Notes under the pieces: model-generated | Seen by the model: only the letters and a program-made list of their open reading frames with translations | Databases searched by the model: none | What the model was told of the DNA's origin: nothing | Program-made: the position numbers and the translations under genes | Shown: positions 25,811 to 34,815 of the stretch, piece after piece | How positions within the stretch are numbered: position 1 is the stretch's first letter | Layout of the letters: each line of letters begins with the position of its first letter | Assembly (NCBI GenBank): GCA_008933635.1 | Contig: WBUQ01000010.1 | Coordinates: 1-64,000 of the forward strand | Direction: 5' to 3' | From: Desulfobulbaceae bacterium | Lineage (GTDB): Bacteria; Desulfobacterota; Desulfobulbia; Desulfobulbales; Desulfocapsaceae | Length of the DNA stretch: 64,000 nucleotides

Positions 25811-25925
25811 TTTGCCGAGTCTCAGGTAGCTGCCCGAAAACCGGGCAAAAATCGAATAGGGAAACCACACATTCTTGCATGATGGGCCCGTTCGGAAATC
25901 AATATATGTCATGTAGGAGGCAGTA

Positions 25926-26213
25926 ATGAAAATTCGTCCATTGAATGATCGTCTTCTGGTGAAACGTCTGGAAGAGGAAGCAAAAACCGCAGGCGGCATC
26001 ATCATTCCCGACAGTGCCAAAGAGAAACCGGCAGAGGGAAAGGTTATCGCCGTCGGTCCCGGCAAGCTCAATGACAAGGGCGAGCGTGTCGCCCTGCAGG
26101 TCAAAGAGGGCGACAGGGTCCTCTTCTCCAAATACGGCGGAACCGATGTGAAGCTTGACGGTGAGGATTACCTCATCATGCGTGAAGATGATATCCTTGG
26201 CGTAATCGAATAA
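25926..26213 (+). CDS. groES: Co-chaperonin GroES
   Basis: The complete 95-residue GroES forms the heptameric lid of the GroEL folding chamber. [12 protein letters not shown] is the classic N-terminus, the mobile loop is [20 protein letters not shown], and the C-terminal strand DDILGVIE is intact. ATG 25926 has a strong GTAGGAGG site. groEL follows after 72 bp. Confidence 0.98.
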   Translation: MKIRPLNDRLLVKRLEEEAKTAGGIIIPDSAKEKPAEGKVIAVGPGKLNDKGERVALQVKEGDRVLFSKYGGTDVKLDGEDYLIMREDDILGVIE

Positions 26214-27932
<1,719 letters not shown>

Positions 27933-27979
27933 TTCCAGCAACCTGACGGATATTCCGGCAGGTAGATCCGTTGTGCAAA

Positions 27980-28009
27980 GCAAAAGGCCTCTCTCGGGAG
28001 GCCTTTTGC
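27980..28009 (+). terminator. Terminator of groESL
   Basis: A perfect 12-bp stem GCAAAAGGCCTC/GAGGCCTTTTGC with a 6-nt loop lies 47 bp after groEL. The T-rich part is within the 3' arm of the stem. Confidence 0.8.
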
Positions 28010-28096
28010 CGTTTCGGAGATAGCCCCGTATTCAGTGTCTTACGCCCAACCGGCTGGAAAGCGGCTCCCGGTGCGAGCCTTTCTTGGAAAAAGATG

Positions 28097-28126
28097 TTGA
28101 CACGGGTTGACCGAATGATGTATTTA
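28097..28126 (+). promoter_or_regulatory. Putative sigma-70 promoter of tRNA-Met
   Basis: Perfect TTGACA (28097-28102), an 18-bp spacer and TATTTA (28121-28126) place the transcription start about 10 bp before the mature tRNA. Confidence 0.65.
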
Positions 28127-28143
28127 GATGGACCTTGCCTTGA

Positions 28144-28220
28144 GGCGATGTAGCTCAGCTGGTCAGAGCATGCGGCTCATATCCGCAGTGTCCGGGGTTC
28201 AAGTCCCTGCATCGCCACCA
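28144..28220 (+). tRNA. tRNA-Met (anticodon CAU)
   Basis: This 77-nt tRNA has acceptor stem GGCGATG/CATCGCC, encoded CCA, D-arm with AGCTCAGCTGG, anticodon CAT at 28178-28180 in the loop CTCATAT, and T-loop GTTCAAG. An elongator Met tRNA fits best; a lysidine-modified Ile tRNA with CAU is less likely. Its 3' 51 bp are repeated exactly at 57244-57294, so it is the attachment site of the downstream island. The crossover leaves the tRNA intact. Confidence 0.95.
28170..28220 (+). repeat. attL: left 51-bp direct repeat of the genomic island
   Basis: From the 3' side of the tRNA-Met D-arm (28170) to CCA (28220), the sequence is identical to 57244-57294. The bases just outside differ (C versus T before, TTC versus AAA after), which fixes the repeat at 51 bp. 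Integration into a tRNA 3' half is characteristic of P4-like tyrosine integrases, one of which lies at the other end. Confidence 0.93.
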
Positions 28221-28255
28221 TTCATAAATAGCCGAATATGTAGGCATTTCAGATA

Positions 28256-28292
28256 AAAGCCCGTTGCAGAAAATGCAACGGGCTTTCTCTTT
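28256..28292 (+). terminator. Terminator downstream of tRNA-Met
   Basis: A perfect 13-bp stem AAAGCCCGTTGCA/TGCAACGGGCTTT with loop GAAAA is followed by CTCTTTTTC. It lies inside the island, so it replaces the presumed original tRNA terminator now at 57328-57362. Confidence 0.85.
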
Positions 28293-28302
28293 TTCTGGTC
28301 TG

Positions 28303-28327
28303 TGTAAGCGCTATGTAAGCAAATTTG
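28303..28327 (+). repeat. Arm-site-like repeat near attL
   Basis: The 25-nt sequence contains two TGTAAGC words in direct orientation and matches 57110-57134 at 24 of 25 positions. Paired repeats just inside both element ends suggest integrase or excisionase arm-binding sites. Confidence 0.6.
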
Positions 28328-28714
28328 AAAGAATCGTTTACCTGAGGGATTGATTTGAGAGATTCTCCCTTAATCCTTAGTTCTAGGCCTCGCCATGAAG
28401 CTATTGACTCTCTTGGATGCCAGGTGTAGGGTTGTGTCGCATGATCCCTCTTGTTAGGAAAGACTGAGGGCTGCGTGAAGCACCCGGTTGGGCCTTTCAA
28501 TGCAGACTGTAACTTGATTTACAAATTTTCTAAAAAAAATGTCAACGGCCTATCATGTAAATAGCTTGACATCTCGATTTTCGCACAATAATTTTTTCAA
28601 TGGTATCCACAGCTTTTATCAGAGCCATATTCATATTTTAAAAAGGATTCATGGATTGTCCGGATCACACTATGCCTTAGTTAAATGAAGATGCATTTAG
28701 GACGAGGTGACTAG

Positions 28715-29272
28715 ATGGACGGAGAAGCAATAGGATTTATTCTATTTGTATTGTTAATGTTTTTCTTATGGGGAAAATTGCCAATGCAAATGTTCATTTT
28801 CTCCTTTTTCATCGCGGGATTATCATTGTTGTTTCAAGGAGGTATCGGTGTCATATTTGGGCTAATTTTATTAGCCATTGGAATATTTTTTATATATACG
28901 GCAATGGGGAAAGAGCCACACTTTTTGCGGAAGTTGAACTCTGAGACGATATCGTCGAGATATTTAGATGAAGAAGATGAAGGACATCAGGTTCTTAATA
29001 AGGGTCTTGCGGAATCAGCTAACAATGATAAAGAGCAAATAAGCTCGCAAAATTTACACAGAGTTATTCCAGAATCAATATCACCTGAGAAGTTAAAGAC
29101 CTTGCGGGAGACCCTGGGCAGGACACAAGAAGGCATGGCGTCAACGCTTAATGTAACTGCTTTCACATGGAAGAAATGGGAGACAGGGGTTGAAGCGCCC
29201 GACAGCGTTTACTTAGAGAAAATTTTGCGACTCATTGAATTTGCTGAACGAACTGAAGCGCGGGAAGAATAA
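28715..29272 (+). CDS. Membrane protein with C-terminal Xre-like HTH
   Basis: 185 residues. Three closely spaced hydrophobic segments (about 6-24, 27-43 and 45-64) are followed by a charged linker and a C-terminal helix-turn-helix (LKTLRETLGRTQEGMASTLN, then AFTWKKWETG). The domain order suggests a membrane-tethered DNA-binding regulator. Its AT-rich codon use contrasts with the chromosome. It is the first gene inside the left end of the island; its role is unknown. Confidence 0.75.
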   Translation: MDGEAIGFILFVLLMFFLWGKLPMQMFIFSFFIAGLSLLFQGGIGVIFGLILLAIGIFFIYTAMGKEPHFLRKLNSETISSRYLDEEDEGHQVLNKGLAESANNDKEQISSQNLHRVIPESISPEKLKTLRETLGRTQEGMASTLNVTAFTWKKWETGVEAPDSVYLEKILRLIEFAERTEAREE

Positions 29273-29474
29273 TCTGATACCTCACTTTTTCATCCAATAC
29301 CTCGCAGTAGGAGAATATTAGGGGACAGACCCCAATTAAATGCTCTCTCAATCTTGCGGCTGTCTCATTCAAATCCTGATCGGCAGCCTTGCTAAATTTC
29401 TAATTTTACCTGAAAAAGTTTCTGTGTTTGCGTGCAAGCTTACAGGGAGCAATAGACGACTTGATCTGGATCGT

Positions 29475-29765
29475 TCATGTCGCGTTACTCACCTGGCCAG
29501 TTTGATTTGTTTTGTTCGAAAATGAGTATTCAATTGCCTGCCTGATAAATTCATACCTGTGCATCATCATCATCAAATCTAGAGCTGTCATTCCGGTGTT
29601 CCGATAAAACCAGTTGCGTGCCCGCTCGGTTGGTATGTTTAGATCTCTAGCTATCTGTTTTGTCGAAATTCTCTCGTCTCGTATCATTTTCACCAGAATT
29701 TCTGAAAATTCCCGATTGTCAACTTCAGTTTTGTGGCAGATTTGCCACAGAATTTCTCTGGACAT
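29475..29765 (-). CDS. Small HTH protein, possible regulator of the recombinase
   Basis: 96 residues with a helix-turn-helix near residues 33-56 (STKQIARDLNIPTERARNWFY) and a helical C-terminus (MMHRYEFIRQAIEYS). It is encoded divergently from the serine recombinase, with 65 bp between the starts, so it may repress the recombinase operon or serve as a directionality factor. That role is inferred from position only. Confidence 0.6.
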   Translation of the reverse strand: MSREILWQICHKTEVDNREFSEILVKMIRDERISTKQIARDLNIPTERARNWFYRNTGMTALDLMMMMHRYEFIRQAIEYSFSNKTNQTGQVSNAT

Positions 29766-29830
29766 CTGTTTTCCCTTGGTTGACTATTGATCTGGAGTAT
29801 TTTCTGGAAAAATTAAGGGATAATCGGCAG

Positions 29831-31399
29831 ATGCGACAGGTGGATAGGATATATACAGCAGATGACATTAAAAAACTGCATCTCAAAGGCGCCATATATA
29901 TTCGCATGTCAACAGAACTTCAGGTGGAGTCACCGGAAAATCAAGAACGTCAAATACGTGATTATGCCGAGAGATATGGGATCGAAATAGTAAAAGTGTA
30001 TGCGGATTTGGGGGTCAGTGGGATAACTGCTGAACAACGAGAGCAATTTCAGGCAATGCTTGAAGATGTTGAGCAAGGTCGGAATCTTTATAACATTGTG
30101 CTGTATTTGGATGAAAGCCGCTGGGGGCGATTTGTTGATAGTCGCGAGGCTGAATACCACCGAATGTGTCTAGAGCGAAAAAATGTAGTATGCCAATCTT
30201 GTGATAAGCCTCTCACATTATCCAGCAATATCGCTGATCGCATTATCACGTTGCTGCGAGATGAAAGTGCCAGCGATTATAGCCGTCAGCTCTCTCAAAA
30301 GGTATTCCTCGGACAATGCAACTTGATTCAAAAAGGGTATCGCCAAGGTGGCCCAAGAGGGTTCGGTCTTCGCAGATTATTAATTGATGAATTGGGAAAA
30401 CCAAAACAAGAGTTGGCTATTGGGCAACGAAAGAGCTTGCAAACCGATCGAGTGATTCTAATTCCCGGTCCTCAGTCAGAGCAAGAAACCGTACGTTGGA
30501 TTTACGATCAATTTATTGCCGGAACCCGAGAAAATGAGATCGCTAATAAGCTTAATATCGATGGCTATAAAACTGATTTCGGTAGACCTTGGACACGTGG
30601 CACAGTGCGTGAATTGCTGACAAATGAAAAGTATATCGGCAACAATCTGTTCAATCGTCGCTCTGGAAAACTAAAGAGCAAGACTAAAAATAATCCGCAA
30701 AGTGATTGGGTTAGGAAAGAAGGTGCTTTCAAGCCAGTTGTAGATATTGAACGATTCCTCAAAGTTCAAAACCTAATTAAGGAACGGCATCAAAAGCTAT
30801 CGAATGCTGAATTGCTCGAACGTCTAAAAATTCTTCAAACAAGGGTGGGGCGATTGTCTGCCTTGATCATTGATGAATCGGAGGGGATGCCCCCAAGCAG
30901 TTTGTACACTCAAAGATTTGGCGGGCTCTTGAGAGCATACAAACTGATCGAATACCTTCCAGAGCGAGACTACCGGTATGTTGAGATAAACAGAAAACTA
31001 CGTGTTTTTCATAGCCAAGTAATGGAAGACACTGTGGCAACTATTGAAAAGCTTAGTGGAAGGCGAGTTGTTATAGATTCAGAAACAGATTTGCTAGAGC
31101 TTAATTTTAATTTGTTCATTTCAATAGTAATAAGTCGTTGCTTCCGGACGCCCTCTGGAAGTTTCCTTTGGAAAATCCGTCTTGACACAGGATTGCGTCC
31201 AGATATCACGGTCGCTGTACGCATGGATTCCAGCAACGAAAAAGCATACGATTACTACATGTTACCATCGCTAGAGTTCGGAGCTGGTGATTTGAAATTG
31301 TTAGAAGAAAATGCGGATTTACTCGATAGTTTTCGCTCAAACAATCTGGAATATCTGTTCAATATGAGTGTCAATGTAAGTCTTGATGAGGCGGTCTAG
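29831..31399 (+). CDS. Large serine recombinase
   Basis: 522 residues. The N-terminal resolvase domain has the catalytic Ser in IYIRMSTELQVESPENQERQ, followed by YADLGVSG and LYLDESRWGRFVD. A recombinase domain follows (GPQSEQETVRWIYDQFIAG, then WTRGTVRELLTNEKYIGNNL). The cysteine-rich zinc-ribbon common in phage integrases of this class is not obvious. ATG 29831 was chosen because the upstream open frame overlaps the divergent HTH gene. It is followed after 1 bp by two ParB-like genes, so it may serve resolution or stability of the island rather than the tRNA integration. Confidence 0.88.
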   Translation: MRQVDRIYTADDIKKLHLKGAIYIRMSTELQVESPENQERQIRDYAERYGIEIVKVYADLGVSGITAEQREQFQAMLEDVEQGRNLYNIVLYLDESRWGRFVDSREAEYHRMCLERKNVVCQSCDKPLTLSSNIADRIITLLRDESASDYSRQLSQKVFLGQCNLIQKGYRQGGPRGFGLRRLLIDELGKPKQELAIGQRKSLQTDRVILIPGPQSEQETVRWIYDQFIAGTRENEIANKLNIDGYKTDFGRPWTRGTVRELLTNEKYIGNNLFNRRSGKLKSKTKNNPQSDWVRKEGAFKPVVDIERFLKVQNLIKERHQKLSNAELLERLKILQTRVGRLSALIIDESEGMPPSSLYTQRFGGLLRAYKLIEYLPERDYRYVEINRKLRVFHSQVMEDTVATIEKLSGRRVVIDSETDLLELNFNLFISIVISRCFRTPSGSFLWKIRLDTGLRPDITVAVRMDSSNEKAYDYYMLPSLEFGAGDLKLLEENADLLDSFRSNNLEYLFNMSVNVSLDEAV

Positions 31400-31400
31400 A

Positions 31401-32279
31401 ATGGTACAGAAAGCAGTGCAAATGATCTCGGTTGAAGAAATATATATTTTAAATCATCGATCACGCAATCAGCTAATTGCTGAAGAAATTCGCCAGAATA
31501 TTAGGACTATTGGTCTAAAACGTCCTATTACCGTCACGCCGCGAAATGAGCTGAAAAACGGCAAAAGGTATAACCTTGTGTGCGGACAAGGGAGGCTCGA
31601 GGCATATATAGAGGCTGGTGAAAAAGAAATCCCTGCACTGGTCGTTAACGTTAGTTCCGAAGATGCTCATATCATGAGTCTTGTTGAAAATATTGCTCGT
31701 CGAAACAACAGTTCCATAGAATTGTTACAAAGCATAAAATATCTCAAAGAATTGGGGTATGAGGAAAGCCAAATTGCTGAAAAAACAACCTTAAGCCGAG
31801 AATATATCCGCGGGATTATCAATCTGTTAGAAAAAGGAGAGGAACGGTTGGTGAATGCGTTAGAAAAGGGAAAAATCCCTCTGTATATTGCACTAAAAAT
31901 TGCTACTGAAGATGACGCGAGTGTTCGCAGAGCTCTTACTGACGCTCAGGAGACTGGACAGCTAAGTGGGTACAAGTTGATCTCTCTTCAAAAGTTGCTC
32001 GATAGACGCAAACTTTACGGCAAAGGTCTTTCGGGACCGCCTAAGCAAAAATCAAATATTTCAACAGAAGACCTGGTTGCTTTTTATAATAGCAATCTGA
32101 AGAGTAAAAAACGATTATTGGCCAAGGCTGAGTATGTAAAACAAGTCCTAATGTTCTCTACTGCAGCTCTAGGTAACCTTTTGAAAGATATCCATTTTTC
32201 CAATCAACTGAAAGCCGAAGGATTGAGCGATATACCTCAACAGTTGTCAGATCTACTTGGGGGAAATACTGCGACATGA
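31401..32279 (+). CDS. ParB/RepB-like partition protein 1
   Basis: 292 residues. The ParB N-terminal (CTP-fold) domain has IRTIGLKRPITVTPR, CGQGRLEAYIEAG in place of the usual GERR block, and SLVENIARRNNSS. A central helix-turn-helix follows (EESQIAEKTTLSREYIRGII). ATG 31401 comes one base after the recombinase stop. The altered GERR motif makes CTPase activity uncertain. No ParA ATPase is encoded nearby. Confidence 0.82.
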   Translation: MVQKAVQMISVEEIYILNHRSRNQLIAEEIRQNIRTIGLKRPITVTPRNELKNGKRYNLVCGQGRLEAYIEAGEKEIPALVVNVSSEDAHIMSLVENIARRNNSSIELLQSIKYLKELGYEESQIAEKTTLSREYIRGIINLLEKGEERLVNALEKGKIPLYIALKIATEDDASVRRALTDAQETGQLSGYKLISLQKLLDRRKLYGKGLSGPPKQKSNISTEDLVAFYNSNLKSKKRLLAKAEYVKQVLMFSTAALGNLLKDIHFSNQLKAEGLSDIPQQLSDLLGGNTAT

Positions 32280-33169
32280 GAGTCGGAATTAACCAGGGGT
32301 TTCAGAGCGAGCTTGTCGACCTATCTATTGATGAATTGCGAATGACAAAGCCCATATCTATTCAGTTCAAATATGGAAGAAAGTATTCCCAGATCCTTTC
32401 TTCAGTTCGCGAGGTGGGACTTATTGAGCATCCTGTTGTCGCATTCGTTCAGAAGAGCAAAGAGTACATTTTGTTGGATGGGCATCTGAGAATAATGGCG
32501 CTGAAAGAATTGGGTGCAGATCGGGTAACATGCTTGGTGTCGACAGATGATGAGGGATATACTTATAATAAATATATCAGTAGACTATCAGCAATCCAAG
32601 AACATAAAATGATAATGAAGGCTTTAAATGCTGGGGTTTCTGAAGAAAAGCTCGCCAAAGCCTTAAGTGTTGATGTCCGTTCATTGAGAAACAAAAAAGT
32701 AATGCTCGATGGTATTTGTCCTGAAGTTGTTGATTTGTTAAAGGACAAAATTATTTCAGGGAAAGTATTCCGAATATTAAAGAAAATGAAACCACCTCGT
32801 CAAGTAAGGGTTGCAATGCTCATGAATGACCAGAACCGTTTTAGCTTTTTGTATGCTAAGAGCTTGCTTGAGGGCACTCCGGTGGACCAGCTTGAGGAAA
32901 GTGTTGCGAAGAAAAGAATATCTCCCTCTGCATTAGAAAAACGTATTCGTTTAGAAGAGGAAAATATCTCCTTGGGTGAGGATGTCCGTTCTCTTAAAGA
33001 ATCATACGGAACAGATATGTTGAATCTCACACTGCTTCAAGCATATCTCAAAAGACTTCTGAAAAATGAGAAGGTTGCCAACTATCTAGAAAAATATCAC
33101 CCAGTCATCCATGACAAGTTCTCCGAAGTGGTGCAGTTGGATTTCCTGAAGATTAGTAGTACCGGTTAA
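32276..33169 (+). CDS. ParB/RepB-like partition protein 2 (RepB C-terminal type)
   Basis: 297 residues. A short ParB-like N-terminal domain (SVREVGLIEHPVVAF, LLDGHLRIMALKELGA) precedes an HTH (VSEEKLAKALSVDVRSLRNK) and a long helical C-terminus like plasmid RepB. ATG 32276 overlaps the end of the preceding gene (ATGA), so the two are co-translated. Two different ParB-like proteins with a recombinase and no ParA form an unusual module. Confidence 0.8.
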   Translation: MRVGINQGFQSELVDLSIDELRMTKPISIQFKYGRKYSQILSSVREVGLIEHPVVAFVQKSKEYILLDGHLRIMALKELGADRVTCLVSTDDEGYTYNKYISRLSAIQEHKMIMKALNAGVSEEKLAKALSVDVRSLRNKKVMLDGICPEVVDLLKDKIISGKVFRILKKMKPPRQVRVAMLMNDQNRFSFLYAKSLLEGTPVDQLEESVAKKRISPSALEKRIRLEEENISLGEDVRSLKESYGTDMLNLTLLQAYLKRLLKNEKVANYLEKYHPVIHDKFSEVVQLDFLKISSTG

Positions 33170-33282
33170 ATAGGTTTGTTTAAAATCTGATAGCTTCGGC
33201 GGGTCGCTCATCGGAGGATTTGTAAGCCATCCGTCAGTCCCGTCCGGTATCATCCTCTGATCAATTCATAGGAGGGCCGGCA

Positions 33283-33477
33283 ATGGAAGAAGACGAGCGG
33301 TTGATCAACGAGGCCCATGACCTGTTCGGCGACTACTCAATCTTTGAGGTGATCGACCTGGATCGGCCGGCGGCTATCGAGCGGATGAAGGAGATGTATG
33401 GAAATGAGGTGGAGTTGGCGAAGGTGGAAGAGTATTTGGATATTTTAGAAAAGCTGAAGAAATACACCAATAATTAA
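33283..33477 (+). CDS. Small hypothetical protein
   Basis: 64 residues, acidic and helical, ending in a probable coiled coil (VEEYLDILEKLKKYTNN). A perfect AGGAGGG site 7 bp before ATG 33283 supports expression. The codon use is more GC-rich than in the ParB genes upstream. Function unknown. Confidence 0.6.
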   Translation: MEEDERLINEAHDLFGDYSIFEVIDLDRPAAIERMKEMYGNEVELAKVEEYLDILEKLKKYTNN

Positions 33478-33499
33478 CAAAGACGGGAATAGGTGGTGG

Positions 33500-33952
33500 T
33501 TATCTCTTATTGTTAAATTTTGCTGCTAATGCCTGAATTCCTTGCGAAACAGGTGGTAAAATCATGTTTTTTATTATTGGGGAAAGATCATCTTCGTTAT
33601 GAAGCAAGAAGCAATCGACAATATTTTTAATTGTTTTTGGCTTGAGATTTCCTAGATGTTTAAAGACTTTAGCTGCATGTTGTTGTTGGAAAAGAAAATG
33701 ATCATCAAGTTGTATCCATGTATTTTTGCTTAAGATATCAGAACCAACTGGCATGTAGAATATTTTGTGATGCGAATCAATACAACCTGGTAGTTGTGGT
33801 TTGGAATGCTGTTGTGAGGTGGTTTTAACCAATATTAGGTGGTCGTCGCTCTTTGGCGTATTAATTAAGATGAGAATTTTTTCTCCGGTTTCTCCAGGGG
33901 TGTTAAGATAGCGGAAGTTGTCATCAAAAAAAACTGCCCCCCGGGAATACAC
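33500..33952 (-). CDS. Putative toxin of a Panacea system (MazF/PemK-like fold)
   Basis: 150 residues. The start is GTG 33952, overlapping the stop of the Panacea gene by one base. The N-terminal half reads as a beta-rich barrel (RGAVFF, KILILINTP, DHLILVKTTS, KIFYMPVG, NTWIQLDDHF), loosely like MazF/PemK endoribonucleases. The C-terminal half is helical. Toxin function is inferred mainly from its coupled antitoxin-like neighbour; known Panacea systems pair with many toxin folds. Confidence 0.6.
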   Translation of the reverse strand: MYSRGAVFFDDNFRYLNTPGETGEKILILINTPKSDDHLILVKTTSQQHSKPQLPGCIDSHHKIFYMPVGSDILSKNTWIQLDDHFLFQQQHAAKVFKHLGNLKPKTIKNIVDCFLLHNEDDLSPIIKNMILPPVSQGIQALAAKFNNKR

Positions 33953-34512
33953 TAAATAACCCCATAAGTTTTGTACATTTCTTGGCGCTCCTTCACCCGT
34001 TGTTGTATCAATTCGAGCGATAAACTTTCTGCGCCATCATCAACAGCGAGGAGATAATCGATCTTTTCAGACTCTCCTTTTTCTTTAATAGTCCTGTCCC
34101 AGGGGTGGTTTCTCAAGTGCGATATTTCAGATATTTCTTCTGCTTTAACATCTCGAAATATTACACATATATTCTCTAATATTCGTTGTTCTCGAGGTGA
34201 AAAATATTGAAGATTGGGTTTAATCTTCGCGCATACTTGCTCAAACTTTTCGCTTTGCTTGGTAACAGCTACTGCCTTACGTAAATCATCTCCCATGTTA
34301 CCTGAAAGCTCATAAAAAAAATCTCTCGGAACAGGGCCGAAATCCCAAGCATAATAATCAAGCTCAGTTACGGCCTTCCCTGTCTGCTGAAAGTGAGTAA
34401 AATCCAAGAAATAAAGAAGCTTCATCAGTTTCGTCTTGCCGCAAAACTTTGTGTTCCTGGCAAAATACAAAACCGCGTTGATGAGCTTTTCCCTGCGAAA
34501 GGTGACTATCAT
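33952..34512 (-). CDS. Panacea (DUF4065) antitoxin-like protein
   Basis: 186 residues. The Panacea/SocA-like signature is clear near the N-terminus (KTKLMKLLYFLDFTHFQQTG, then YYAWDFGPVPRDFFYEL), followed by helices typical of the domain. Panacea proteins are promiscuous antitoxins that neutralise diverse partner toxins. ATG 34512 was chosen over TTG 34521. It is translationally coupled to the downstream putative toxin. Confidence 0.85.
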   Translation of the reverse strand: MIVTFRREKLINAVLYFARNTKFCGKTKLMKLLYFLDFTHFQQTGKAVTELDYYAWDFGPVPRDFFYELSGNMGDDLRKAVAVTKQSEKFEQVCAKIKPNLQYFSPREQRILENICVIFRDVKAEEISEISHLRNHPWDRTIKEKGESEKIDYLLAVDDGAESLSLELIQQRVKERQEMYKTYGVI

Positions 34513-34623
34513 GAAGTGCAACGCTTGAGGTGGAATTGAAATCGTAAGCTACTTCCTACTCTTTTTCGGACGAAACTGTCAATTCCTTTATCTCATAATA
34601 GGTACTGTCCCTTTTATTGTCCA

Positions 34624-34815
34624 TTATTTGACCAGAAGTATATGACAAGGAGGGCAATACCGCCCCCCCTGTCTATCCGCGTTATTCGATGACTGAAATG
34701 ACGGCTCTACCTTTTCCCTCAGCAAATCTGACAATCCGCTACACACATCGTTTGCCAGAAAGGCCAGCCCTGGCTTGCCTAAGAGACTGATTGCGCTGAC
34801 TACTACGTCGTGCAC
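34624..34815 (-). CDS. Small ORF downstream of the nuclease-STAND gene
   Basis: About 63 residues from GTG 34815, overlapping the 3' end of the large STAND gene. The first half looks protein-like (VSAISLLGKPGLAFLANDV); the rest is cysteine-containing with no recognised motif. It could be a coupled accessory peptide or chance. No ribosome site is evident. Confidence 0.25.
   Translation of the reverse strand: MHDVVVSAISLLGKPGLAFLANDVCSGLSDLLREKVEPSFQSSNNADRQGGRYCPPCHILLVK

Larger units (their letters stand above)
28221..28714. other. Left-end non-coding region of the island
   Basis: About 490 bp, mostly AT-rich and without a convincing gene. It holds a terminator hairpin (28256-28286), an arm-site-like repeat (28303-28327) and, presumably, the promoter for the membrane HTH gene at 28715. 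A short minus-strand open frame at 28249-28500 has no supporting features. Confidence 0.6.

Noticed and set aside
28249-28500. Minus-strand 83-codon gene
   Set aside because: It overlaps the terminator and repeat structures and has no recognisable protein features.
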